Shown piece after piece: positions 8,278 through 16,900 of a stretch of 64,000 nt of DNA (position 1 is its first letter; each line of letters begins with the position of its first letter). Source of the DNA: Desulfocicer sp963675955 (GTDB lineage: Bacteria; Desulfobacterota; Desulfobacteria; Desulfobacterales; Desulfobacteraceae); NCBI GenBank assembly GCA_963675955.2, contig CAXXVR010000010.1, positions 248,001-312,000 of the forward strand, written 5' to 3'. Both the position numbers and the translations under genes were made by a program. A model generated the notes under the pieces. The model was not told where the DNA came from. It did not search any database and worked only from the letters and a program-made list of their open reading frames with translations.

Positions 8278-8679
8278 ATGATAAAAAAAACTAACTTGCA
8301 GAAAATTAATAAAACCAGAGGATTCACATTAATTGAACTTATGATTGTTGTTGCAATCATAGGCATTCTTGTAAGTATAGCTATTCCCAATTTTACCAAA
8401 TTTATATGTAAAGCAAAACAACTAGAAGCAAAAAAAAATTTAATTACATTAAGATCTTGTGAAGAAGCTTACAGAGCAGAGTATGACACATATGGCAGTA
8501 ATTTAGACAAAATAGGATTCACTTTCAGCGGAACGTCAACTTATACTTACTCCTTTGCTATTAACGCAAACCCAAACACATTTACCGCACACTCAAAGAG
8601 AAATATCAGTGGGAAAGAAGATGAATGGACTATAAATCAATCTGGTATTCTCTCCAACACATCTAATGCATGCCTATAA
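8278..8679 (+). CDS. Second type IV pilin-like precursor
   Basis: 133 residues. A 15-residue leader ends KTRG, then FTLIELMIVVAIIGILVS, with Glu5 intact. The first ~70 residues and the end (GILSNTSNACL against GTLSNTSNSCK) closely follow the pilin at 6490, and the two Cys positions are kept; the middle diverges. This is a paralogue, probably from tandem duplication. Unlike the first pilin, it has no clear ribosome site (ATG preceded by AAAATAA) and no sigma-54 promoter. It may be a minor or alternative pilin, weakly expressed, or a silent copy. Confidence 0.87.
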   Translation: MIKKTNLQKINKTRGFTLIELMIVVAIIGILVSIAIPNFTKFICKAKQLEAKKNLITLRSCEEAYRAEYDTYGSNLDKIGFTFSGTSTYTYSFAINANPNTFTAHSKRNISGKEDEWTINQSGILSNTSNACL

Positions 8680-8705
8680 TCAAAAAAGCAGGACTTGGTT
8701 ACAAA

Positions 8706-8735
8706 ATGGGCACACCTCCCCACAAGGTGACCCAT
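8706..8735 (+). terminator. Stem-loop after the second pilin
   Basis: ATGGG-CA-CACCT pairs with AGGTG-A-CCCAT around a CCCACA-type loop, 27 bp after the stop codon. No T-run follows, so it is at best a weak terminator. Confidence 0.45.
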
Positions 8736-8790
8736 GTTGTGGCCAAGCCCAAAATTCATCTAAGGAACTGTCATAAAATAAACTATGAGC

Positions 8791-9153
8791 CTATCCCAAA
8801 AATCCCGTGAGAGGATTAACCCAGAGGAGACAGACAGCAAACATAACAAAGCCATTCCAATATTTGTTACGTCGTTCCCATCGGACAACCAGCCTTCTGT
8901 ACTTTCGCTGTAGCCATGCAAAAGCTCTCTCGACCTTCCAACGATCAACCGGCTTATTGGGAGGTCTGCCTTTGGGCGGTTTTCGATTTTGCCATGACCG
9001 ACGGACTCGGTGCCTGATGCGATCCCTCAATATACGAGAGTCTATCCCTTGTCTCCTTAGTATTGCATCAGGCCGTTTTCTGGGTCTCCCAGAATGCATG
9101 AAATTCAAGTGTACTGCTTCAGAAGGAAAAAGGGTGCATATCCTGAATGTCAA
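8791..9153 (-). pseudogene. IS5-like transposase, C-terminal fragment
   Basis: RPRKRPDAILRRQGIDSR corresponds to the second catalytic Asp region (normally ADKGYDS), already degraded. The downstream block KVERAFAWLQRKYRRLVVRWE is the C-terminal block with the catalytic Glu of IS5-family DDE transposases. The N-terminal half is absent and no intact ends are seen. A non-functional remnant. Confidence 0.75.
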
Positions 9154-9274
9154 AGAGCGAATTCAACACAAAAATTGGCAAATTTATGTATAGAAACGAA
9201 GCAATAACGATAAATAAAGAATCCGACCCCTGAGGGGCCGGTTTTAGAATAACCCCTATAAGGGGATAAAATTA

Positions 9275-9297
9275 CCTTGCCCCCTGAGGGGGCAAGG
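9275..9297. other. Perfect hairpin at the tnpA 3' side
   Basis: CCTTGCCCCC and GGGGGCAAGG pair around TGA. Two smaller hairpins lie beside it (CCCC-TGA-GGGG at 9227-9237; CCCC-TATA-AGGGG near 9253). One of these may be the subterminal hairpin recognised by TnpA; the run may also terminate transcription. Confidence 0.6.
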
Positions 9298-9318
9298 ATG
9301 AGTTGTCCCAGTTGGTTA

Positions 9319-9738
9319 TTAGTTCTCTTTACTTTGCTCTATTTTTTGTTGGTATTTTACATATTTTCTTATTTTATCTTCGTCCAAACCAACAGTATCA
9401 ACGCAATAACCTCTTGTCCAAAATCTATTCCCCCAGTAGGGCTTATGCTTTAAATGTCTAAACTTATTAAAAATTCGGATTGCCGTACGTCCCTTGATGG
9501 TACCTACAAAATTCGATATCGAAACTTTTGGTGGCACCATGACCAACAGATGTACATGATCAACCTGAATGTTCAACTCAACTATCTCTGTTCCTTGTCG
9601 CTCAGAGAATGCTCGTATACAATTATTTACTTCGTCTGCAACTTTACCAGTCAGTATTCTCAAGCGGTATTTAGGGACAAAGACAATATGATACTGGCAA
9701 TGCCATAGTGTTTGTGATAATTTTCTAAATCGGCTCAT
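9319..9738 (-). CDS. tnpA: IS200/IS605-family TnpA (Y1 HUH transposase)
   Basis: 139 residues, full length for the family. The N-terminus has WHCQYHIVFVPKYR; the metal-binding HUH motif is HVHLL in VDHVHLLVMVPP; the single catalytic Tyr is in the C-terminal helix (RKYVKYQQ). SISNFVGTIKGRTA is the usual conserved block between. It acts as a dimer on single-stranded DNA through hairpins at the element ends. No damage is seen, so it may be active. Two upstream hairpins probably limit its expression, as in IS200. Confidence 0.92.
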   Translation of the reverse strand: MSRFRKLSQTLWHCQYHIVFVPKYRLRILTGKVADEVNNCIRAFSERQGTEIVELNIQVDHVHLLVMVPPKVSISNFVGTIKGRTAIRIFNKFRHLKHKPYWGNRFWTRGYCVDTVGLDEDKIRKYVKYQQKIEQSKEN

Positions 9739-9800
9739 TTATTATTCTTTTCCTCATGGTTGTGGGGACAACTCATAAGGATAAAAAATAGCAATGAGCT

Positions 9801-9824
9801 GTTCAAAGGGCAAAGCCTTTGAAC
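9801..9824 (-). promoter_or_regulatory. Leader hairpin of the IS200-type tnpA
   Basis: GTTCAAAGG and CCTTTGAAC form a 9-bp perfect stem around GCAAAG, about 63 nt upstream of the tnpA start. IS200 carries leader hairpins that block outside transcription and translation of tnpA; this one is in a suitable place. Confidence 0.6.
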
Positions 9825-9828
9825 TCTG

Positions 9829-9849
9829 ACCTGGCCCACAGGGCCAGGT
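9829..9849. terminator. GC-rich stem-loop at the tnpA 5' side
   Basis: ACCTGGCCC and GGGCCAGGT pair around ACA, followed on the plus strand by TTTTC. It could act as a terminator for plus-strand transcription entering the element, or as the element's end hairpin. Confidence 0.6.
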
Positions 9850-10083
9850 TTTCTATATTAGAATAAAGAGTTAAATGGATCATAGTGTGAGGTTCGAGGG
9901 GTAATTGCGTTTTTTCTTCTCAAAAAAGCTTATGAGTCACGAGTTATAACACATATTTTTAGATTGTTGAGAATCAATAACCTTTATGATATAGTATCCT
10001 CAAAATATTTATAATGCTTTCAACACAATATTTGGTAAAACAACTAACATCTGTGGATAAAATATTATTCTTGGGGAGTTTGA

Positions 10084-10779
10084 ATGACGGTTTTCGGCAA
10101 AAGAATAATCCTATTTTTTTTGTTTATTACTACCCTTCTGCTGCAAAATCACTTTGCCGCCCTTCGCTTTGCCGCTCACCAGACAAATCCAGAATGCCCT
10201 TGGTGTGAGAATAATGATATTGGAGGAGATCTTACTTATATACCCATAAGCACCTCCTTTGCCCGTCTGCTCGCCCCGGCAGATCCTGACTTTTTTGCAG
10301 ATCTTTTGTGGTTGCGGACCGCTTATTACTTTGGAGAACACGCACTCACAGACCAGAAATTTCCCTATCTTTTATATCTCATCGATTTAGTCACAGATCT
10401 TTCCCCCTCCTGGCTTGATCCCTATTTATTTGGTGCGGTTGTTCTTCCTGCCGATGCAGGATCTGTGGAAGATGGTATCTATCTTATTGACAAAGGGATT
10501 GTCAACCATCCGAAGGTATGGCAGCTTTGGTTCTTTAAGGGCTTTTATCAATGGCAGTTTAAAAAGGATAAGGGCGCTGCCTCAATCTCCATACACAAGG
10601 CATCCTTACTTCCCAAGGCACCTGTTTTTATTATCGGACTTGCGTCAACCTTTGCACTGGATGCTGGTAAAAAGGAACTCGCTGTCAGTTTTCTGGAAGA
10701 AGCCCTTAAACATATCCATGATCCCGACCAACGTCGTCAAATATTGTTAAAATTACAAAAGGTGATAAACGGTGAATAA
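10084..10779 (+). CDS. Exported TPR-like protein of the ABC-transporter operon
   Basis: 231 residues. The N-terminus (KRIILFFLFITTLLLQ) is a signal peptide or anchor. The rest is helical with weak TPR-like units (WQLWFFKGFYQWQFKKDKG; LAVSFLEEALKHIHDPDQRR). The stop codon overlaps the GTG start of the ABC ATPase by 8 nt, so the products are probably made together. A small exported protein, an ABC-2 ATPase and a permease beside type IV pilin genes recalls Myxococcus pilG-pilH-pilI, needed for pilus export, but identity with PilG is inference. Confidence 0.6.
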   Translation: MTVFGKRIILFFLFITTLLLQNHFAALRFAAHQTNPECPWCENNDIGGDLTYIPISTSFARLLAPADPDFFADLLWLRTAYYFGEHALTDQKFPYLLYLIDLVTDLSPSWLDPYLFGAVVLPADAGSVEDGIYLIDKGIVNHPKVWQLWFFKGFYQWQFKKDKGAASISIHKASLLPKAPVFIIGLASTFALDAGKKELAVSFLEEALKHIHDPDQRRQILLKLQKVINGE

Positions 10780-11707
10780 TTCAGAAATTCTATGGCGTAA
10801 CGCCGCATTTTCTGTTCGTCACGGTTTTTTCATGCGGACAAAAGCCATTGTAAGAGACATAAATTTTTCTGTCCCCAAAGGCAGTATAACAGGCCTTGTT
10901 GGCCCCAATGGGGCTGGAAAAACTACCACCCTTAAACTCGGCTCCGGTCTTGTAAAGCCTCAAACGGGTGAGGTCTTGATTCGAAACATTCCTGCACACC
11001 AGATACTTGCAAGAGCATTGACCGGCTTTCTTACTGAAAATCAATATGCCTATCCCCATCTTCGTCTTAAAGAGTGGCTAAAGATGATGGCGGAACTTTC
11101 GGGAATCAGTTCAAAAATGGCAACAGATAAAACTTTGGATGTGTTAGAGTTGGTTGAATTAAAAGACCTGCAAAATCAATTAATGCAGACCCTTTCCAAA
11201 GGACAGCTACAGAGGGCAGGCCTTGCCCAGGCCCTCATTCATTCTCCACCCATTCTTCTGCTGGATGAACCCATGAGCGGACTGGATCCCTATTGGCGCC
11301 ACCGGATGCAGCAAATTCTCTTGGATTTTAAAAAAAATGGAGGAACCATTCTTTTTAGTTCGCATATCCTGTCCGATGTGGAGCGCCTTTGCGATCGCCT
11401 TGTTCTGATCAAAGAGGGGCAGATTTCGTGGAAAGGAGCTATGTCGGAATTACCGCGTGAAATAAAATCCTATGAAGCCGTTATCAGCAAAGTCACCGAT
11501 ATTAATTTAACACAACATATCCCCTATGCGGACATTGAATTTCGCCAGGATAAAACATGGGTCATCTTTTTTCCCGTTGATAAAAAAAATCACATCATTG
11601 AGCTTGCATCCGAAAATAAATTTTCCATGATATCTCTGAGGCCTATTCAGGAAAACATCGAAGAGGTATTATTTAAATCAAAAACTGATGTAGAAAAAGC
11701 GTCCTGA
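10772..11707 (+). CDS. ABC-2-type transporter ATPase (PilH-like by context)
   Basis: 311 residues from a GTG start. Walker A is GPNGAGKTT, the signature LSKGQLQRAGLAQAL, Walker B ILLLDEPMSGLDP and the H-loop SSHIL, all intact, so it should hydrolyse ATP. A C-terminal ~80-residue extension is usual in exporters of the GldA/CcmA-like class. It sits between the TPR-like gene (8-nt overlap) and the permease gene (11 bp). The substrate is unknown; a role in pilus assembly or surface export is suggested only by neighbours. Confidence 0.85.
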   Translation: MNNSEILWRNAAFSVRHGFFMRTKAIVRDINFSVPKGSITGLVGPNGAGKTTTLKLGSGLVKPQTGEVLIRNIPAHQILARALTGFLTENQYAYPHLRLKEWLKMMAELSGISSKMATDKTLDVLELVELKDLQNQLMQTLSKGQLQRAGLAQALIHSPPILLLDEPMSGLDPYWRHRMQQILLDFKKNGGTILFSSHILSDVERLCDRLVLIKEGQISWKGAMSELPREIKSYEAVISKVTDINLTQHIPYADIEFRQDKTWVIFFPVDKKNHIIELASENKFSMISLRPIQENIEEVLFKSKTDVEKAS

Positions 11708-11718
11708 TCGGAGATATC

Positions 11719-12495
11719 ATGAAATCCATTTTTCAAATTCGAGCCATTGCCACCAATGTATGGCGTGAATCCATCAGAAACAGAACTCTGCATATCTTGA
11801 CAGGATCAGCCCTTATATTTTTATGCTTTTCCATGGTGTTAGGGGAAATGGCCATGGGGGGCCGGGAACGAATCGTACAGAATGCCGCATTCTGGATGTT
11901 TGGCATGTGGGGTCTTTTTTCCACTACCTATCTGGGTTCCAATATCATAAAACAGGAATACCAGCGTCGCACAGTATATCTTATTCTGTCTCGACCGGTT
12001 ACGCGTTTTGTTTTCCTGACCGGCAAATTTCTGGGTATGGTTCTGGTGCTGATGTGCATTTTTTCCACGCTTTTTCTTTTTACCATTCTAATATTTAAAT
12101 ACATTCCTATCCAAATAACGGGAATGCATATAGTGGCATTGCTATTTATCTTTGGTGAATGGATCTTGATGGCATCCATGAGCCTTTTTTTTGCGGTGTT
12201 CACATCTCCGATTCTTCAGGCTTTTTTTATGACAGGTATTTATTTCACAAGTCATTGGAGTAAAGATCTTTATATTTTTGCATCGAATTCCAGAGATATA
12301 TTTCTAAAAAACATGCTCAACATTATTTATTATACCCTTCCCAACCTTGAAGCATTAAATTTTCGTACCGATGCACTTTACAGCAAAGTGGTTCCTCATC
12401 AATTGTTTTTCGAAGGAACTCTTGTCTTGATCTGTTGGATTGTGTTTTTTTTTTCAGGAGCTAATATCATTTTTGCGGCTCGTAAAGTTGTCTAA
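11719..12495 (+). CDS. ABC-2-type transporter permease (PilI-like by context)
   Basis: 258 residues with about six membrane segments. The N-terminal cytoplasmic stretch (ATNVWRESIRNRTLHILTG) and RRTVYLILSRPVTRFVFLTGKF are typical of ABC-2 permeases, where this coupling helix contacts the ATPase. It starts 11 bp after the ATPase gene and is the last gene of the three-gene unit; 195 bp with no terminator I can identify follow. Probable partner of the ATPase at 10772. Confidence 0.8.
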   Translation: MKSIFQIRAIATNVWRESIRNRTLHILTGSALIFLCFSMVLGEMAMGGRERIVQNAAFWMFGMWGLFSTTYLGSNIIKQEYQRRTVYLILSRPVTRFVFLTGKFLGMVLVLMCIFSTLFLFTILIFKYIPIQITGMHIVALLFIFGEWILMASMSLFFAVFTSPILQAFFMTGIYFTSHWSKDLYIFASNSRDIFLKNMLNIIYYTLPNLEALNFRTDALYSKVVPHQLFFEGTLVLICWIVFFFSGANIIFAARKVV

Positions 12496-12689
12496 ACCCT
12501 TGTCCTAGTTGCACAGTAAAAGCTAAAATTTAGGGTTAAGCCTCCCACAGACTATTGCTCCGTGGCATTATTTAGGATCAAGCACCCTAAAATCAAGAAC
12601 TGACAAAGCACTAGATACAATGCCAACAAATTCTTACATTCACATTCAATTTCTAACCTCTTCAAAACTGTTTCCTTTTTAAGATATCA

Positions 12690-14465
12690 ATGAATCTTTC
12701 CAAAATATTCAAAAAATTAGATTTATCATCAGAATCTTCAAATATAGGAAAAAAAAGGAATTCCAGGCTTTTTTTGTATTTGTTGTTAATATTAAGTATT
12801 CTTTTAATATATCAAAAACTTCCTGATTTTGATTTTGTAGGTTATGATGACATTGCTTATATAACAGATAACCAAGTGGTTCAACAGGGCATTACAGTAA
12901 GAGGAATTAGACTTGCGTTCACAACGATCCATGCATCCAACTGGCACCCGTTAACGTGGTTATCACACATGCTGGACTGTCAACTTTTTGGCATGAACCC
13001 TGGCATGCATCACTTAACCTCACTTTTGATCCATATAACAAACAGCGTTTTGTTAATGGTGGTTTTTTACAGAATGACCCATGCGATATGGAAAAGTTTC
13101 TTGATAGCCCTTCTGTTTGGTATTCATCCAATGCATGTTGAATCTGTAGCGTGGATATCAGAAAGAAAAGATGTATTGAGTGCATTGTTCTGGATGCTCA
13201 CACTACTTTCCTATGTAAAGTATGCTGAAAAGCCGAATCTTTTTAGATACATATCTGTTTTTTTCTTTTTTATTCTTGGGATTTTATCTAAACCGATGGT
13301 GGTGACCCTCCCCTTCGTTCTTCTGATTCTGGATTTCTGGCCCCTGGAACGTCATGGATTTTTTTACTTCAATTCAAGACAAAAAAACCAACGATTCCCA
13401 CGCAGAACAATAACAATCCTGATTTTTGAAAAAATTCCACTGCTCGCCCTGGCTCTTATCACTTCCTGGATAACTATTACTGCTCAGAAAATGGTTATCG
13501 GTACCTTACAGACCTACCCGCTTTACCTTCGTGCCGGGAACGTGATTGTCTCCTACACGAATTATATACTTAAAATGGTATACCCATTCAACCTTGCCGT
13601 TTTTTATCCATATCCTGAAGCTATACCTGTCTGGAAAATTCTGACATCAGGCTTTATATTATCATCCATAACATTCATGGTAATGAAATCCCCCCTGAAA
13701 TCGCCATATTTTGTAATGGGTTGGTTCTGCTTTCTGGGAACCTTGATTCCAGTAATTGGCATTGTTCAGGTTGGATTACAGTCCATGGCGGATCGCTACT
13801 CTTACCTTCCCTTTATTGGTCTTTTCATTATGATCGTATGGGGATTGGAAAAAATGATCGTTGAAAAATGCCTTCCACAGAAAATTATCTTTTTTTTTTC
13901 CGGAATTCTCATGATATGCTTGATGTTAACCACATACTTTCAAACATCACACTGGAAAAACAGCAATGCATTGTTTCAGCATGCCGCAGAGGTGGTTGAA
14001 AACAATTGGCTTGCATACACTCATTACGGAGACACACTGGATAACAGTAACTTTGATGAAAGAATATATCTTTACAACAAAGCCATTCAATTGAATCCAG
14101 GTTACTCTGACTCCTACCACAGTCGAGGGGTTTTATTGCTGAACCACGGCAGAATCGAAAAGGCCATAGTAAACTTTAATAAAGCGCTAGAACTTTCACC
14201 CAAAGATGCAAAGGTCCACAACAGTCTTGGTATTGCCATGGCTCGCAAAAATGATATTCAAAATGCTGTGCTACACTTTAATAAAGCAACTGAATATAAA
14301 CCTGGATATGCTGACGCATATAAAAATCACGGCACTTTACTGGCACGCATGGGAAAATTTGATCAAGCTGTCCATTATTTTCAAAGAGCACTTGCTTTTG
14401 ATCCGAGCAATAGTGCGATTCAAAGATATCTCCAAAACGCACAGGAGGATATCGAACATAAATAA
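12690..14465 (+). CDS. TMTC-like membrane protein with TPR repeats
   Basis: 591 residues. About ten membrane segments span residues 20-430. The first loop has VGYDDIAYITDN with the acidic pair of GT-C enzymes. WHPLTWLSHMLD, HPMHVESVAWISERKDVLS and LSKPMVVTLPFVLLILDFWP are hallmark blocks of the DUF1736/TMTC family. Residues ~455-590 hold about four TPR units (PGYSDSYHSRGVLLLNHGR and following). It probably transfers a polyprenyl-phosphate-linked sugar to an exported protein bound by the TPRs. It starts a four-gene plus-strand run with a second TMTC-like gene, a GT2 enzyme and a GT39-like enzyme. Confidence 0.85.
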   Translation: MNLSKIFKKLDLSSESSNIGKKRNSRLFLYLLLILSILLIYQKLPDFDFVGYDDIAYITDNQVVQQGITVRGIRLAFTTIHASNWHPLTWLSHMLDCQLFGMNPGMHHLTSLLIHITNSVLLMVVFYRMTHAIWKSFLIALLFGIHPMHVESVAWISERKDVLSALFWMLTLLSYVKYAEKPNLFRYISVFFFFILGILSKPMVVTLPFVLLILDFWPLERHGFFYFNSRQKNQRFPRRTITILIFEKIPLLALALITSWITITAQKMVIGTLQTYPLYLRAGNVIVSYTNYILKMVYPFNLAVFYPYPEAIPVWKILTSGFILSSITFMVMKSPLKSPYFVMGWFCFLGTLIPVIGIVQVGLQSMADRYSYLPFIGLFIMIVWGLEKMIVEKCLPQKIIFFFSGILMICLMLTTYFQTSHWKNSNALFQHAAEVVENNWLAYTHYGDTLDNSNFDERIYLYNKAIQLNPGYSDSYHSRGVLLLNHGRIEKAIVNFNKALELSPKDAKVHNSLGIAMARKNDIQNAVLHFNKATEYKPGYADAYKNHGTLLARMGKFDQAVHYFQRALAFDPSNSAIQRYLQNAQEDIEHK

Positions 14466-14502
14466 ATTCACCCTTCATCTCTGAAAAAATGGATTTCATA
14501 AT

Positions 14503-16116
14503 TTGATCAAATTCAATACAAATCAAAAATTTCATGCAAAACCTGAATTAATAATCTCCGGTATTATAGCACTGTCTGTGTTTGTTATTTTCAAACAAAC
14601 AGGAGGTTATTCATTTATAAGTTTTGATGATGGGGCGTATATAAAAAATAATGTCCATGTGATTAAAGGTCTCTCCCTTAAAAACATTAAGTGGGCCTTT
14701 ACAACTGGACTCACGGGCAATTGGCATCCTTTAACATGGATATCATATATGCTTGATGTGGAATTATATGGTGTTACTCCCGGCATGATTCACATGACCA
14801 ATGTCTTTCTTCATACAATCAATAGTCTGTTACTATTTTTGGTTTTAAAAAATATAACCGGAAAGACATGGCGTTCAGGACTTGTAGCCATCCTTTTTTC
14901 AATTCATCCTCTCCATGTTGAATCCGTTGCATGGATATCTGAACGTAAAGACGTCTTAAGTTTTTTCTTTGGATTTCTTAGCATCTGGTTTTATGTCCAA
15001 TCCATCAAATTTTCTAAAATAAAAAATTATTTATTATCAATATTTTTTTTTATCCTTGGACTTATGTCAAAATCAATGTTAGTGACTCTTCCTTTTGTGT
15101 TATTACTCCTTGATTTGTGGCCTTTAAATCGGCTTGGCTTTGGTCATTTGAATAAAAACAAATTTGTCTTTATTGAAAAAATTCCTTTTTTATTCCTTTC
15201 TTTATGTATGTCTATTGTAACTTTTTACACTCAAAAGGAAGGCAACGCAGTTGCATCACTTGATATTTATCCAATGGACCTTCGAATCTGTAATGCACTG
15301 GTGTCATATCTGAGTTACCTTGGAAAAATATGCTGTCCTATCAATCTGGCAATATTATATCCTAGATTAGAAGTTATCTCTCTTTTAAAAACATTTTATT
15401 CTTTTTATATTCTTTTTTTCATTACAAGGTTCACAATAAGAACATATTCTCGAAAACCCTATCTGCTGATAGGATGGCTCTGGTACTTGGGAACGCTTTT
15501 TCCAGTTATTGGAATCGTACAAGTGGGGATGCAGGGGATGGCGGATAGATATATGTACATTCCAAGCATAGGTATATTTATTTCCTTCATATGGTTAGTC
15601 TTTGACTTTTGCAATAAAAGAAGAAAGGTATTAATAGGCGCTGTTTTGGGTTGCGCTTTGTTTTTTTTATTTACATTAATTTCATATACACAGACCAGTT
15701 ACTGGGAAAATAGCCTTCTTTTATATAATCATTCAATCTCAGTTACAAAAAAGAATTATGTACTTCACCGTTTTCTTGGAGACGTACTTATGGAATACAA
15801 GCAATTTGAAAAATCTGAGGATGAATTTTTAAAAGCTATAAAAATCAATCCAAAGTATGTTGCTGCCTATAATGGCCTTGGTTCTTTGTATTTACAAACA
15901 AATAGAAATGAAATTGCATCCCACTTTTTTCACAAAGGTCTGATCCTCAATCCGGATAACACTGGATTATTGAATAATTTAGGAGTGACATATGCAAAAC
16001 TAAATGATCTTGACTCTGCCATTCAATATTTTCAAAAAGCATTAATAATTGATCCTGATTTTATGGATGCTCAAAATAATATTAAAAAGGCCAAAAATCT
16101 TATCAAAAAAAATTAG
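14503..16116 (+). CDS. TMTC-like membrane protein with TPR repeats, paralogue
   Basis: 537 residues from a TTG start at 14503; no ATG fits in frame without losing the first membrane segment. It is a paralogue of the gene upstream, with the same blocks: FDDGAYIKNN, WHPLTWISYMLD, HPLHVESVAWISERKDVLS, SKSMLVTLPFVLLLLD, then three to four TPRs from ~425. The tandem arrangement suggests duplication, with each copy perhaps specialised for a different acceptor or sugar. Separated by 37 bp from the upstream gene and 25 bp from the GT2 gene. Confidence 0.83.
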   Translation: MIKFNTNQKFHAKPELIISGIIALSVFVIFKQTGGYSFISFDDGAYIKNNVHVIKGLSLKNIKWAFTTGLTGNWHPLTWISYMLDVELYGVTPGMIHMTNVFLHTINSLLLFLVLKNITGKTWRSGLVAILFSIHPLHVESVAWISERKDVLSFFFGFLSIWFYVQSIKFSKIKNYLLSIFFFILGLMSKSMLVTLPFVLLLLDLWPLNRLGFGHLNKNKFVFIEKIPFLFLSLCMSIVTFYTQKEGNAVASLDIYPMDLRICNALVSYLSYLGKICCPINLAILYPRLEVISLLKTFYSFYILFFITRFTIRTYSRKPYLLIGWLWYLGTLFPVIGIVQVGMQGMADRYMYIPSIGIFISFIWLVFDFCNKRRKVLIGAVLGCALFFLFTLISYTQTSYWENSLLLYNHSISVTKKNYVLHRFLGDVLMEYKQFEKSEDEFLKAIKINPKYVAAYNGLGSLYLQTNRNEIASHFFHKGLILNPDNTGLLNNLGVTYAKLNDLDSAIQYFQKALIIDPDFMDAQNNIKKAKNLIKKN

Positions 16117-16141
16117 TCTCAAATTTTCAAGGAAATTTTTA

Positions 16142-16900
16142 ATGTTTCAAGGGAAAAAAATTATTGTAGTCATGCCGGCATACAATGCCGCCAAAACTTT
16201 ATGCAAAACCCATGACGAGGTGATGGCCCAGGAAATTGTGGATCTGGTAATCATTGTAGATGATAAAAGCAGTGATGAAACAGTAAAGATTGCCAAAAAT
16301 CTTCAAAAAACTATTGTATATAACCACACAGAAAATCTGGGTTATGGTGGAAATCAAAAATCTTGCTACAGACTAGCTCTTGAAAACCACGGAGAAATCA
16401 TCATCATGGTCCATCCTGATTACCAATACACCCCAAAACTCATTCCCGCCATGGCTTCACTGATCGGAAACGAGTTGTATGATTGTGTCCTGGGCTCAAG
16501 AATACTGGGTGGGTATGCACTCAAAGGCGGTATGCCGCTGTACAAATATTTTGCGAACAGAATCCTAACGCTGGTAGAAAATTTTTTTACAGGTGCAAAA
16601 CTATCAGAATACCATACTGGATACAGGGCTTTTTCAAGTAATTTACTTAAGAAAATACCCTTTAATCAAAATTCAAATGATTTTGTATTTGACAATCAGA
16701 TGCTGGCGCAGGTTTTATGGTCTGGATACACCATCGCCGAAGTTAGCTGCCCGACAAAATATTTTCCAGAAGCTTCATCCATAAACCTAAAAAGAAGTAT
16801 TAAATATGGTTTCGGATGTATATTTATCGCTATTCAATTCAGGCTTGCAAAAATGCATTTAATTGTTCCGAAAATTTTCAAATCCTTTGAAAAAAAATGA
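16142..16900 (+). CDS. GT2-family polyprenyl-phosphate glycosyltransferase (DPM1-like)
   Basis: 252 residues from ATG 16142; the frame is open further upstream, but IIVVMPAYNAAKT, the family's N-terminal strand, starts just after this ATG. VDDKSSDET is the nucleotide-binding acidic motif and HPDYQYTP stands where the family has DADxQ(D/H)P. There is no C-terminal membrane domain, as in dolichyl-phosphate-mannose synthase DPM1-like enzymes. It probably makes polyprenyl-phosphate-mannose or -glucose in the cytoplasm, the donor type used by GT-C enzymes, so it is a natural supplier for the flanking TMTC-like and GT39-like enzymes. Its last bases overlap the next gene (ATGA). Confidence 0.87.
   Translation: MFQGKKIIVVMPAYNAAKTLCKTHDEVMAQEIVDLVIIVDDKSSDETVKIAKNLQKTIVYNHTENLGYGGNQKSCYRLALENHGEIIIMVHPDYQYTPKLIPAMASLIGNELYDCVLGSRILGGYALKGGMPLYKYFANRILTLVENFFTGAKLSEYHTGYRAFSSNLLKKIPFNQNSNDFVFDNQMLAQVLWSGYTIAEVSCPTKYFPEASSINLKRSIKYGFGCIFIAIQFRLAKMHLIVPKIFKSFEKK

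Larger units (their letters stand above)
9216..9860 (-). mobile_element. IS200/IS605-type insertion element (tnpA only)
   Basis: The limits are approximate. The tnpA gene is bracketed by short GC-rich hairpins rather than inverted repeats, as expected for the single-strand transposition of this family. No tnpB or omega-RNA-like partner is present, so it resembles the IS200 group. Confidence 0.7.

Noticed and set aside
7103..8790. Shared ATAAACTATG text at 7118 and 8777 as ends of one IS5-type element
   Set aside because: Only ~20 bp match and the orientation does not frame a transposase; kept only as a hint that 7107 is a relic border.
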